Source: Flavivirga jejuensis (GTDB lineage: Bacteria; Bacteroidota; Bacteroidia; Flavobacteriales; Flavobacteriaceae). From it: a stretch of DNA of 64,000 nucleotides. The position numbers and the translations under genes were made by a program. Positions 8,881 through 16,548 of this stretch are shown piece by piece. The DNA lies in NCBI RefSeq assembly GCF_030540765.1, contig NZ_JAUOEL010000001.1:1-64000 (forward strand), read 5' to 3'. How positions within the stretch are numbered: position 1 is the stretch's first letter; every line of letters begins with the position of its first letter. The notes under the pieces are model-generated. The model saw only the letters and a list, made by a program, of their open reading frames with translations. It ran no database searches and was not told where the DNA came from.

Positions 8881-9315
8881 ATGCAAATAAAAATAATAAA
8901 TAAATCCAACCATACTTTACCACATTACGAAACCATAGCGTCTGCTGGTATGGATTTAAGAGCAAATATATTAGAACCAATAACATTAAAACCTTTAGAG
9001 CGTATTATCGTAAAAACAGGTTTGTTTATTGAACTACCCATAGGGTTTGAAGCACAAGTACGCCCACGTAGCGGACTCGCAGCAAAAAAAGGAATTACCG
9101 TTTTAAATGCACCAGGAACTGTAGATGCCGATTATAGAGGTGAAATAGGTGTGATTTTAGTAAATCTTTCAAATGAAGAATTTACTATCGAAAATGGCGA
9201 ACGCGTAGCGCAATTAGTGATTGCAAAACACGAACGCGCAGAATGGATTACTGTAGAAGAACTATCTGAAACGTCGAGAGGTGAAGGAGGATTTGGTAGT
9301 ACGGGAGTGAAATAA
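8881..9315 (+). CDS. dut: dUTP diphosphatase (dUTPase)
   Basis: A 144-residue homotrimeric-type dUTPase, which hydrolyses dUTP to dUMP and pyrophosphate, lowers uracil incorporation into DNA and feeds dTMP synthesis. All five family motifs are visible: AGMDLRA near residue 22, PRSGLA near 61, [13 protein letters not shown] near 80, ERVAQLVI near 108, and [10 protein letters not shown] at the C-terminus. Length is normal for the family. It starts one base after the stop of the flippase relic, consistent with former translational coupling. A GIY-YIG element follows directly. Confidence 0.97.
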   Translation: MQIKIINKSNHTLPHYETIASAGMDLRANILEPITLKPLERIIVKTGLFIELPIGFEAQVRPRSGLAAKKGITVLNAPGTVDADYRGEIGVILVNLSNEEFTIENGERVAQLVIAKHERAEWITVEELSETSRGEGGFGSTGVK

Positions 9316-9700
9316 ATTCATGCGTAGGTAGGAATCTCATGATAAAGAAGTATGAAACTAATGGTATGTCTATATCATGACAAACAAACCTAATGGAGTA
9401 TTATATATTTATATTGGAGTAACAGATAATATAGAAGAAAGAATAAAAGAGCATAAGTTAAAAATATATCCTAAATCATTTATAGCAAGATACAATTGCG
9501 ATAAATTGATTTATTCTGAAGAATTTGAAAAAGGAAGTGAGGCAGAAAAAAGAGAAAGGCAATTCAAAAAATGGAAAAGGAAGTGGAAAATAAATCTGAT
9601 AGAAGAAATGAACCCAAGTTGGTCTGATCTTAGTATCAACTGGAATTTAAATTTTAATAAATTAAGATAAGAACAATGAGATTCCTATTTTCACAGGAAT
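9316..9700. mobile_element. Putative GIY-YIG-carrying element with palindromic inverted ends
   Basis: The left end ATTCATGCGTAGG plus TAGGAATCTCAT (9316-9340) and the reverse complement of the right end, ATTCCTGTGAAAA plus TAGGAATCTCAT (9676-9700), form about 25-base imperfect terminal inverted repeats. Each end is itself a partial ATTCCTGC...GCAGGAAT palindrome. The only gene inside is a GIY-YIG domain protein. A broken relative at 10762-11004 has similar palindromes at both sides. No transposase or target duplication is seen, so the mobile nature is an inference. Confidence 0.5.
9377..9670 (+). CDS. GIY-YIG nuclease family protein, N-terminus probably frameshifted
   Basis: A 97-residue single-domain GIY-YIG protein of the small stand-alone type. 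The YIG half lies in 'VLYIYIGVTDNIEERIKEHK', and the conserved C-terminal part has 'RERQFKKWKRKWKINLIEEM'. The usual N-terminal strand (YVYIMTN) is encoded just upstream of the ATG, but an in-frame TAA at 9359-9361 cuts it off; the ATG at 9354 is in another frame. The extra 'YI' in 'LYIYIG' looks like a 6-base duplication. The copy may therefore be inactive. GIY-YIG domains cut DNA; no specific role is known for this type. It sits inside the inverted-repeat element. Confidence 0.75.
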   Translation: MTNKPNGVLYIYIGVTDNIEERIKEHKLKIYPKSFIARYNCDKLIYSEEFEKGSEAEKRERQFKKWKRKWKINLIEEMNPSWSDLSINWNLNFNKLR

Positions 9701-9718
9701 AAAGTATAACCAAAAAAG

Positions 9719-9738
9719 ATACCTGCTTACGCAGGCAT
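9719..9738. repeat. REP-like palindrome ATACCTGC-TTAC-GCAGGCAT
   Basis: An inverted repeat of ACCTGC/GCAGG type lies just before the nucleotidyltransferase start. It belongs to the same palindrome family as the ends of the GIY-YIG element. Confidence 0.5.
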
Positions 9739-9742
9739 GCAT

Positions 9743-10762
9743 ATGAAAATAATAGTACCAATGGCAGGACGAGGTTCTCGTTTACGACCACACAGTTTAA
9801 CCGTACCAAAACCATTAATTCCAGTAGCAGGACAACCGATTGTTCATAGATTAGTAAAAGATATTGCTAAAGTTTTAAAGCAACCTATCGAAGAAATAGC
9901 TTTTGTTTTAGGCGATCCAGCTTGGTTTGGTGACGAAGTGGTTTCAAGTCTGGAGGATCTAGCTAAAAACTTAGGCGCAAAAGCTTCTATTTACCGTCAA
10001 GATAAACCATTAGGAACTGGTCACGCCATTATGTGTGCAAAACCATCATTGTCTGGACCAGCAGTTATTGCATATGCAGATACATTGATTAGAGCTGAAT
10101 TTGATTTAGACCCAACTGCAGACAGTGTTATTTGGACAAAACAAGTAGAAAACCCCGAAGCCTATGGTGTTGTTAAATTAAATGAAAGCAACGAGATTAT
10201 AGAGTTGGTTGAAAAACCAGAAACCTTTGTGAGCGATCAAGCCGTTATAGGCATTTACTATTTTAAAGATGTAGCTGTTTTAAAAGGAAAATTACAAGAA
10301 ATACTGGATGAAAACATTATGAATGGTGGAGAATACCAGATCAATGATGGTATTAAACGAATGATGGCCGAAGGCAACGTTTTTAAAACAGGAACCGTTG
10401 ATGAATGGATGGATTGTGGCAATAAAGCCATAACAATAGAGACTAACGAAAGAATGTTAGGCTTTTTAAAAGCAGATGGGGATGAGCAATTAGTATCGTC
10501 TTCAGCAAAATTGGATAATGCAACCATTATAGAACCCTGTTTTATTGGTGAAAATGTTATTCTTAAAGACAGTACCATTGGACCTTATGTATCTATAGGG
10601 AATAATAGTGTTATTGAAAATTCGAGTGTTAAGAATAGCTTAATTCAAACAAATACTACAATTAAAAATGCTAATTTAGATGATGCTATGATTGGTAACC
10701 ATGTTAAATATGATGGGAATTATACCTCTATAAGTATTGGTGATTATTCAGTATTAGAGTAA
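9743..10762 (+). CDS. Sugar-phosphate nucleotidyltransferase
   Basis: A 339-residue NDP-sugar pyrophosphorylase, which joins a nucleotide to a sugar 1-phosphate for cell-surface glycan synthesis. The N-terminal domain carries the nucleotide-binding signature 'MAGRGSRLRPHSLTVPKPLI' at about residues 7-26 and 'EKPETF' in the middle; 'ADTLI' near 110 is a likely metal/substrate site. The C-terminal 80 residues contain hexapeptide-like repeats (left-handed beta-helix). I chose ATG 9743 (MKIIVPMAG) over 9737, which lies in the REP palindrome. The sugar cannot be read from sequence; a thymidylyl- or guanylyltransferase are the likely options. It is flanked by GIY-YIG copies on both sides. Confidence 0.88.
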   Translation: MKIIVPMAGRGSRLRPHSLTVPKPLIPVAGQPIVHRLVKDIAKVLKQPIEEIAFVLGDPAWFGDEVVSSLEDLAKNLGAKASIYRQDKPLGTGHAIMCAKPSLSGPAVIAYADTLIRAEFDLDPTADSVIWTKQVENPEAYGVVKLNESNEIIELVEKPETFVSDQAVIGIYYFKDVAVLKGKLQEILDENIMNGGEYQINDGIKRMMAEGNVFKTGTVDEWMDCGNKAITIETNERMLGFLKADGDEQLVSSSAKLDNATIIEPCFIGENVILKDSTIGPYVSIGNNSVIENSSVKNSLIQTNTTIKNANLDDAMIGNHVKYDGNYTSISIGDYSVLE

Positions 10763-10804
10763 TTCCTGCGACATGTGCTGGACTTGTTTCGGTAAAGCAG
10801 GAAT
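10762..10804. repeat. REP-like inverted pair ATTCCTGC ... GCAGGAAT
   Basis: ATTCCTGC (10762-10769) and GCAGGAAT (10797-10804) are exact inverse copies 27 bases apart. The right arm continues into GGAATCTCAT, as at the left end of the GIY-YIG element at 9316. Confidence 0.6.
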
Positions 10805-10820
10805 CTCATAATAAAAATAC

Positions 10821-10988
10821 ATGAATATTGGTATGTTCATACTCATTACAAATAGACCTAAAGGAGTAATTTATATTGGAGTAACAGATAGATAATATAA
10901 AAGAAAGCGTAAAAAGATATAAATCGAAGCAATGAACCCAAATTGAACTGATTTAAGTTTAAATTGGAATCTAAACAATAAATTTAAG
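10821..10988 (+). pseudogene. Broken second GIY-YIG copy
   Basis: From ATG 10821 the frame encodes an intact-looking family N-terminus ending 'GVIYIGVTDR' and then a stop. Compared with the copy at 9377, a 4-base GATA duplication after GTAACAGATA shifts the frame. The middle of the gene is missing, and the tail 'EAMNPN*TDLSLNWNLNN' matches 'EEMNPSWSDLSINWNLNF' of the other copy with a stop. It is preceded by the same palindrome type and followed by one near 10988-11004. Confidence 0.7.
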
Positions 10989-11007
10989 ATACTTACACAG
11001 GTATTAT

Positions 11008-12366
11008 ATGAAACATAAAATCTACATACTTTTTTTAGCCTTCGGAATGTTAATTTTTCCACATATTATCTATGCGCAAGTAGATTTTAATAAAAAACAT
11101 GATGATGATTTAGGAGATGTTGAAGATAAGTTTCAAGAATTTTTCTACGAAGCCTTAAAGCAAAAAGGGATTGAGAATTACGATAGATCGGTAGAATCGC
11201 TTTTAAAGTGTATAGCATTAGATAACTCTGTGCCCGTTTTGTATTACGAATTAGGTAAAAATTATAATAAGCTTAAAAATTATGGTGCGGCAGAAGAAGC
11301 ATTAAAAAAAGCGGTTAGTAAAGCACCAGATAATGAATGGTTTTTAGATGAGTTGTATGGATTTTATACATCGCAAAATGATTATGATAAAGCCATAAAA
11401 GCAGTTAAGCAATTAGTTAAGTACCACCCAGATTATAAAGAAGATTTGGCGTCACTTTATTTAAGAACAAAGAAATATGATGATGCTTTAGCACTTTTAG
11501 ATGCCTTAGATTCAGAATTTGGAGTTTCAGTTTCACGAGATGCGATGCGTAACCGAATTTATAAAGAAACAGGACGAAAAAAAGATCAAATAAAAAACCT
11601 TGAAGCACGCGTTGAAAGCCACCCAAATAAAGAATCTAATTATTTAGCTCTAATTTTCCGTTATAGCGAAAGCAACGAAAAAGAAAAAGCCTTTGAAACA
11701 GCTAAAGAGCTTTTAAAAATGAATCCGAATTCGCAATTAGTACATTTAGCATTATATAAGTTTTATTTAGATGATAACAATACCGAAAAAGCAATTGAAT
11801 CTATGAAAATTGTTATTAAAAGCAATGAAATAAAACCAGAATCGAAACTTAAAGTCTTAACAGATTTTGTAAAATTTGTTGGGAATAATCCGCAGTATGA
11901 GGCAGATTTGGTAGAAGCTACTACGATAGTTAATGGTAATAATAGCAAAACACTTACTGAGTTAGGCCAGTATTATTTAACTAAAAAGAATAAAGAAAAG
12001 GCTTTAGAGTATTTTGAGGCCGCATTAAAGTTAGAAGCAAATAATTTTACCCTTTTGCGTAATGTATTATTACTATATATAGATTTAAAAAAGTACAACC
12101 TAGCTAAAGAAAAAAGTAACGAAGTACTTCAAAAATATCCATCACAACCCATATTTTATTTAATACAAGGTGTCGCTTTAAATCAATTAAATCAACCAAA
12201 AAAGGCTGTTGAAGCTTTAGAAATAGGATTGGATTATATTATTGATGACACAAAAATGGAAACAGACTTTTACAGTCAACTAAGTAAGGCCTATACCCTA
12301 TTAAACAATACAGCTAAAGCAAAAACGTTTAGTGATAAAGTAAAACAATTAGAAAGTTCAAATTAA
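11008..12366 (+). CDS. Tetratricopeptide repeat protein, exported
   Basis: A 452-residue protein with a signal peptide (residues 1-22, ending IIYAQ) and TPR units across most of the mature chain, for example 'PVLYYELGKNYNKLKNYGAA' and 'YLTKKNKEKALEYFEAALKL'. TPR arrays are protein-protein scaffolds. It is the first gene of a tight operon: its stop overlaps the start of the DUF4292 gene by one base (TAATG), which in turn overlaps the EnvC-like gene. The neighbours suggest a cell-envelope role. I know no more exact function. Confidence 0.85.
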   Translation: MKHKIYILFLAFGMLIFPHIIYAQVDFNKKHDDDLGDVEDKFQEFFYEALKQKGIENYDRSVESLLKCIALDNSVPVLYYELGKNYNKLKNYGAAEEALKKAVSKAPDNEWFLDELYGFYTSQNDYDKAIKAVKQLVKYHPDYKEDLASLYLRTKKYDDALALLDALDSEFGVSVSRDAMRNRIYKETGRKKDQIKNLEARVESHPNKESNYLALIFRYSESNEKEKAFETAKELLKMNPNSQLVHLALYKFYLDDNNTEKAIESMKIVIKSNEIKPESKLKVLTDFVKFVGNNPQYEADLVEATTIVNGNNSKTLTELGQYYLTKKNKEKALEYFEAALKLEANNFTLLRNVLLLYIDLKKYNLAKEKSNEVLQKYPSQPIFYLIQGVALNQLNQPKKAVEALEIGLDYIIDDTKMETDFYSQLSKAYTLLNNTAKAKTFSDKVKQLESSN

Positions 12367-13133
12367 TGAAAATACGCTCTCAACTCACTTTAGCCTTATT
12401 AACCTTATTAGTATTTAATTGTAAATCATCAAAAACAATTGTAGAAGGCAACGCTAATTATAACCTTTCCGCCAGGCAATTAATAAAAGAAAACGCCAAA
12501 CAAACTCCCAGTTTTAAAACACTTAAGTCAACGCTTAAAGTAACCTATATACAAAAAGACAATTCGCAAACCTATACGTTAAGCTTTAGAGCTAAAAAAG
12601 ATGAAGCCTTATGGATTAGTGCTACGTTTTCAATAGTAAAAGCATTAGTAACGCCAGAGAAAGTTAGTTTTTATAATAAGTTAGATAGAACCTATTTTGA
12701 AGGAGATTATAAATATTTAAGTGATTTATTGGGAACAGAACTAGATTTTCAAAAGGTTCAAAATTTACTATTAGGAGAGACCATTTTCAATTTAAAAAAT
12801 GGAGCTTACAGCAGTTCTGTTGATGATTCTTCTTATGTGCTTAAACCAAAAAAGCAACGCGAACTTTTTGAAATATTCTTTCTGTTAGACCCATCACATT
12901 TTAAAGTAAAGTCGCAACAAATATCGCAACCAAAGGAGTTTAGACATTTACAAATCGATTATTTGTCACACCAAGAAATTGAAAAACAAATTCTTCCAGA
13001 AAAAATAAAGATAATTGCTTTAGAGTCTAATGAAGAAACGATTATAAATTTAGAATTCAAAGGTGTTTCTTTAAATGAAACATTGCGTTTTCCGTTTAAA
13101 ATACCATCGGGTTTTAAAGAAATAGAACTTTAA
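12366..13133 (+). CDS. DUF4292 family lipoprotein
   Basis: A 255-residue protein with a lipoprotein signal ending VFNC (Cys19). The residues after Cys are KSSK, not acidic, so it probably faces the periplasm. The body is rich in beta-strands and matches the DUF4292 family of Bacteroidetes, which resembles LolB/LolA-like lipid-binding folds; that function is inferred, not shown. It is the middle gene of the TPR / DUF4292 / EnvC-like operon, overlapping both neighbours by one base. Confidence 0.85.
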   Translation: MKIRSQLTLALLTLLVFNCKSSKTIVEGNANYNLSARQLIKENAKQTPSFKTLKSTLKVTYIQKDNSQTYTLSFRAKKDEALWISATFSIVKALVTPEKVSFYNKLDRTYFEGDYKYLSDLLGTELDFQKVQNLLLGETIFNLKNGAYSSSVDDSSYVLKPKKQRELFEIFFLLDPSHFKVKSQQISQPKEFRHLQIDYLSHQEIEKQILPEKIKIIALESNEETIINLEFKGVSLNETLRFPFKIPSGFKEIEL

Positions 13134-14359
13134 TGTTAAAAAATAAAACATCATATAAAACAATTTTTCTTCTGGTTTTTCTGCTAGGTAGCTCTTTTGC
13201 CTTTTCTCAAAATAATAAACAAAAGGAGTTAGAGACGCGACGACAAGAATTGCGTAGAGAAATTCAGAAAATTAATGAATTGCGTTCCGAAAATAAATCA
13301 AAAGAAAAATCGCAAATATCATTAATAGAAGATTTTAATTATAAGATTCGTGTTTTATCTAACCTGATTAAAGTAACCAACCAGCAAGCCAATTTACTAA
13401 CACGTAAGGTTAATTCGAACCAAAAGAAAATAACCGTACTTAGAAACGAATTAAAGGCGTTAAAGAAAGGGTATGCTGCTATGTTAGTAAAGTCTTATAA
13501 AAGCAAAAATAAACAGAGCAGAATCATGTTTTTGTTGTCGTCTGATGATTTTAAACAAGCATATAAACGATTACAGTATATTAAACAGTATTCAGACCAC
13601 CAAAAGCAACAAGGTGAAACCATAAAAAAGAAAACACTCGAATTACAGGATATTAATAAAGACCTACAAAATCAAAAGGATGATAAAAAGAGGCTAATAG
13701 CGAGTAATAAAGTCATTCAAAAATCATTAGAATCAGAACGGAAACAGCATGAGGTTTTAATGCAATCAATTAAAAAGAACCTATCGTTGTACGCCTCTCA
13801 AATAAAACAAAAGCAAAGAGAAGCTAATAGAATTGATAGAGAAATAGACCGTATTATTAAAGCGGCTATTGCAAAATCTAATAAAAAAGCCAAAGTAACC
13901 AATTCAAAAAGTTTTGCGCTTACAGCAGAAGAAAAAGTTTTAGCCTCTAACTTTATAGCTAATAAGGGTAAATTGCCTTGGCCAGTTGAAAGAGGCGTAA
14001 TAAGATTAGGGTATGGGACACAACGACACCCTATTGATAAGTCATTAACAATTAAGAGTAACGGTGTGCGAATTGCTACGCAAAAAGGCGCTAAAGTTAG
14101 AGCCGTTTTTAATGGGGAAGTGAGCGAAATACTTAAAATGAAAAATGTAAACCCCATCGTGATGATTCGCCATGGAAGTTATTTGACTTTATACAGAAAT
14201 TTATCTAACGTTTATGTTAAGAAAGGGGATAAAGTATCAACTAAGCAAGTTATAGGAGAGGTTTTTACAAACCCTTCAAATGGAGAGACTATTTTAAGCT
14301 TTACGATATCTAAGGGAACAAAAACAGAAAATCCAGCTTCATGGGTTTATAAAATGTAA
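13133..14359 (+). CDS. EnvC-like murein hydrolase activator with degenerate LytM domain
   Basis: A 408-residue protein with a signal peptide (ending AFSQ), a long coiled coil from about residue 28 to 240, and a C-terminal M23/LytM domain from about 280. Active M23 enzymes need the zinc ligands HxxxD and HxH. Here the first region reads 'RHPIDKSLTIKSNGVRI' with Asn in place of the usual Asp, and the second reads 'RHGSYLTLYRNLS', where the final ligand His is replaced. The protein is therefore probably a non-catalytic activator of a cell-wall amidase, like EnvC or NlpD. It is the last gene of the overlapping operon. Confidence 0.88.
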   Translation: MLKNKTSYKTIFLLVFLLGSSFAFSQNNKQKELETRRQELRREIQKINELRSENKSKEKSQISLIEDFNYKIRVLSNLIKVTNQQANLLTRKVNSNQKKITVLRNELKALKKGYAAMLVKSYKSKNKQSRIMFLLSSDDFKQAYKRLQYIKQYSDHQKQQGETIKKKTLELQDINKDLQNQKDDKKRLIASNKVIQKSLESERKQHEVLMQSIKKNLSLYASQIKQKQREANRIDREIDRIIKAAIAKSNKKAKVTNSKSFALTAEEKVLASNFIANKGKLPWPVERGVIRLGYGTQRHPIDKSLTIKSNGVRIATQKGAKVRAVFNGEVSEILKMKNVNPIVMIRHGSYLTLYRNLSNVYVKKGDKVSTKQVIGEVFTNPSNGETILSFTISKGTKTENPASWVYKM

Positions 14360-14401
14360 GGTTATCTTTCGTTCTTTTTGTCAGACAATGTGTTCGGTAT
14401 A

Positions 14402-14623
14402 GTGAATACGAAAGAAGAAAAATATTTTCAAAAATTAGGTGCTAAAATCAAGCAATTAAGAGAAGAAAAGGGCATTGACCAAAAGGCATTCGCTTTTGAT
14501 TGTGAGATTGGAAGAACACAATTATATATGATTGAAAATGGTAGAACGAATCCGAGATTATTAACCTTGATGAAAATAGCCGATGGATTGGAAATTCCTG
14601 TTTCTCAACTTCTAGAAATTTAA
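14402..14623 (+). CDS. XRE-family HTH transcriptional regulator
   Basis: A small Cro/C1-type helix-turn-helix protein, 73 residues from GTG 14402 ('NTKEEKYFQKLGAKIKQLRE'). TTG 14378 and GTG 14390 are alternative starts; no ATG is available. The HTH lies in 'QKAFAFDCEIGRTQLYMIEN', and 'NPRLLTLMKIADGLEI' is the usual third part. It follows the EnvC-like gene closely on the same strand, but it borders the accessory region. It could regulate that region; nothing in the sequence shows its target. Confidence 0.78.
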   Translation: MNTKEEKYFQKLGAKIKQLREEKGIDQKAFAFDCEIGRTQLYMIENGRTNPRLLTLMKIADGLEIPVSQLLEI

Positions 14624-14665
14624 TAAAGTAACGTATTTTTAACTTCGTTCTTTGGTGGTTGCTGC

Positions 14666-15475
14666 CTATTTTAATTCAAACAATTTTATCGTATAGTCAA
14701 ATAATTCCGTTCCGCCCCATTTTCCGTGTCCTGGAATTACAATTTCTGTTTTTGGATATTTTAATTTGATTTTACGAACGGTCTCAGACCATTTGTTCGT
14801 GTTTGCATCTCCCAAATACCCCTTGTTTGCTCCAACTTTTTTAATCAAACATCCACCAAAGATGGCATTGTCTTCTGGGAAATATCCTATGATATTATCT
14901 TTGGTATGACCTTCTCCAAAGTACTCCGCATAAACCTTTTTATTTCCAATATCTAACGTAAGATTATTATCAAATCCTTTAATTGGTTTAGAGAAGTTTA
15001 AACCATTATTTTTTAGTAATTCTATAGTTTGATTTGTAGCGTATGTTTGAATATTATGTTCTTCAAATTCCTGTATGCCACCAACACAATCTTCGTGAAA
15101 ATGAGTTGGAATAACAGCTGTTATTTCGCTTTTAAGTTCATTAGTAACGAAATTTATTAATTCTAATGAACTTTTGTTGTCCGTTGGTGTGTCAAAAACA
15201 ATTCCTTTATTTTCATTTACAACTAACATGCCATTACAGGCTACTTTTCCATAATCGTCTGTATTTAGAAAGGAAATATGTTTGTAAATATGATTCGATA
15301 ACTTTTTAATTATCAAATTTTCGGTTTGATAGATTATTAAACTATCAACTGCATTCGTTTTAAATTTTTCGTTGTTAGTTTCTTGTTTTGTCTGATTATG
15401 TTTAGATGATGATTCTTTACAGGAAATAAAGGTTAATCCTGTAAGAAGAAAAAGTGCTAAAAATAATTTTGTCAT
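14666..15475 (-). CDS. Subclass B1-type metallo-beta-lactamase, lipoprotein
   Basis: A 269-residue protein. The lipoprotein signal ends FISC (Cys19), so it is probably membrane-anchored. The zinc ligands of a subclass B1 enzyme are all visible: HFHED (His125, His127, Asp129), His190 in GEGHTKDN, Cys209 in FGGCLIK, and His250 in IPGHGKWGG. The Lys after the Cys-containing motif also fits B1, where it contacts the beta-lactam carboxylate. Such enzymes hydrolyse penicillins, cephalosporins and carbapenems in the periplasm; activity here is inferred. It sits on the minus strand in an accessory patch beside a repeat-flanked gene, so transfer is plausible. Confidence 0.88.
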   Translation of the reverse strand: MTKLFLALFLLTGLTFISCKESSSKHNQTKQETNNEKFKTNAVDSLIIYQTENLIIKKLSNHIYKHISFLNTDDYGKVACNGMLVVNENKGIVFDTPTDNKSSLELINFVTNELKSEITAVIPTHFHEDCVGGIQEFEEHNIQTYATNQTIELLKNNGLNFSKPIKGFDNNLTLDIGNKKVYAEYFGEGHTKDNIIGYFPEDNAIFGGCLIKKVGANKGYLGDANTNKWSETVRKIKLKYPKTEIVIPGHGKWGGTELFDYTIKLFELK

Positions 15476-15511
15476 AAATTTTGTTCCTTATTTCGGGCTT
15501 TTTTTTGGTTG

Positions 15512-16151
15512 TTGCTAATGTTGTTGTATAAGATTAGTTGGGTTGCGTAAGTTTTTATTCCATTTTACTGAGTTCAATCTCATTCGGACTTTCTGGAAAT
15601 CCAATTAGTTTATTTTTATAAAAATACATTTCATAGGTTTTTCCTTGTTGCCACCATTTTAATATAATACTATCTCCTTTTCGTTCATTCATACCCATTT
15701 CGATAATTTTCAGAGAATCTTTAGAATTTGGTGTTAATTCATATATGCCATAAGTATTTGGATTTTCGGAAATTCTTAATTGAATATTTCTGTCTTCAAT
15801 TGTAAAATTGTACCTAGTTTGAGAATAAGGGTGATTTTCCATCCAAGAATTCCAAAAGAAAGAAAAGATTAAATAGCAGACGATTGTATTTATAAAAAAT
15901 AAAATCGAAAGTCTTTTTTTAATAAAGAATGCAAAAATTCCAATCAGAATATTCACGATAACTATGCGAGGTCTATAAGATTCAATTCCAATAGACATAA
16001 AAGGGTCAGGTTTAATATTACTAACCCAATATTTCATAAAAAATATGTCAATTAGTAAAATCAGAACTCCAATTCCTAGTATTAATTTTGTTTCAGATTT
16101 CGTCATTTTCAAACTTACGCACAACGGTTTTGTGTAAGATTACATTAGCAA
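15512..16151. mobile_element. Possible gene cassette bounded by inverted repeats
   Basis: Left: TTGCTAATG (15512-15520) and GTTGCGTAAGTTT (15542-15554). Right, inverted: AAACTTACGCACAAC (16111-16125) and CATTAGCAA (16143-16151). The spacer TTGTATAAGATTA / TTGTGTAAGATTA is in direct orientation in both. The only gene between them is the membrane protein at 15555-16106. A partial TTGGTGGTTGCTGC also follows the beta-lactamase gene near 14651. No recombinase is seen. Confidence 0.45.
15555..16106 (-). CDS. Hypothetical membrane protein in a repeat-flanked cassette
   Basis: A 183-residue protein from ATG 16106; an in-frame ATG at 16124 lies inside the flanking repeat and is less likely. There are three hydrophobic segments in the N-terminal half (about residues 6-25, 46-60 and 64-82), then a soluble C-terminal half rich in charged residues and beta-strands ('KGDSIILKWWQQGKTYEMYF'). 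I do not recognise the family. The stop codon abuts the left inverted repeat. Role unknown. Confidence 0.65.
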   Translation of the reverse strand: MTKSETKLILGIGVLILLIDIFFMKYWVSNIKPDPFMSIGIESYRPRIVIVNILIGIFAFFIKKRLSILFFINTIVCYLIFSFFWNSWMENHPYSQTRYNFTIEDRNIQLRISENPNTYGIYELTPNSKDSLKIIEMGMNERKGDSIILKWWQQGKTYEMYFYKNKLIGFPESPNEIELSKME

Positions 16152-16179
16152 TGAATTTTATAGTTATTGTAACGGTACC

Positions 16180-16225
16180 GCACTCGTCAAAGACGAAGCG
16201 CTAGCAATACGAGAACTAGCAGGGG
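16180..16225. repeat. 46-bp repeat GCACTCGTCAAAGACGAAGC..., copy 1
   Basis: GCACTCGTCAAAGACGAAGC followed by GCTAGC, ATACGAG and ACTAGCAGGGG. It is nearly identical to 16804-16850. It contains the short inverted pairs CTCGT/ACGAG and GCTAGC/ACTAGC. The two copies bracket the XRE gene at 16309-16518. Confidence 0.7.
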
Positions 16226-16308
16226 CTTTTTTGTGTTACTATAACCTGTATAGGGCAAAAAAGGTAATAACCTTTCAAGTTTGCACTAAGCTAAAAGAAC
16301 AAACGTTT

Positions 16309-16518
16309 TTATTTTTTAGAAGAGACAAGAAGTTCTCTAACGTCTACATCCAAAGCTTTGGCTACTTGAAATAAGTTTTCAATTCTCGGTTGCATGTCAT
16401 TTCGGCACCATTTTGAAATGGTATTTGTATTCATATCTAACTCTTCTGCTAACCAATTATTGGTTTTACCTTTTTCAGCTAGAACGGCCTTTATTCTATT
16501 ATAAATCGGTTTATCCAT
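16309..16518 (-). CDS. Small XRE-family HTH regulator
   Basis: A 69-residue protein that is nearly all HTH: 'KTNNWLAEELDMNTNTISKW' is the helix-turn-helix, and 'RIENLFQVAKALDVDVRELL' is the standard third part of Cro/C1-type domains. No other domain is present. A promoter-like box (TATTTTTG on the minus strand, 16541-16548) lies 22 bases before the start. The gene lies between two copies of a 46-base repeat, which suggests an accessory origin. Its target is unknown. Confidence 0.85.
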   Translation of the reverse strand: MDKPIYNRIKAVLAEKGKTNNWLAEELDMNTNTISKWCRNDMQPRIENLFQVAKALDVDVRELLVSSKK

Positions 16519-16540
16519 AGTAATTGCAATTATCTAGTAC

Positions 16541-16548
16541 CAAAAATA
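16541..16548 (-). promoter_or_regulatory. Promoter -7 box TATTTTTG for the small XRE gene
   Basis: On the minus strand the sequence TATTTTTG matches TAnnTTTG. No matching TTG is found 19 bases upstream, so support is partial. Confidence 0.35.

Noticed and set aside
10871-11062. 63-codon minus-strand frame around the TPR gene start
   Set aside because: It overlaps the broken GIY-YIG copy and the signal-peptide region of the TPR gene and has no independent support.
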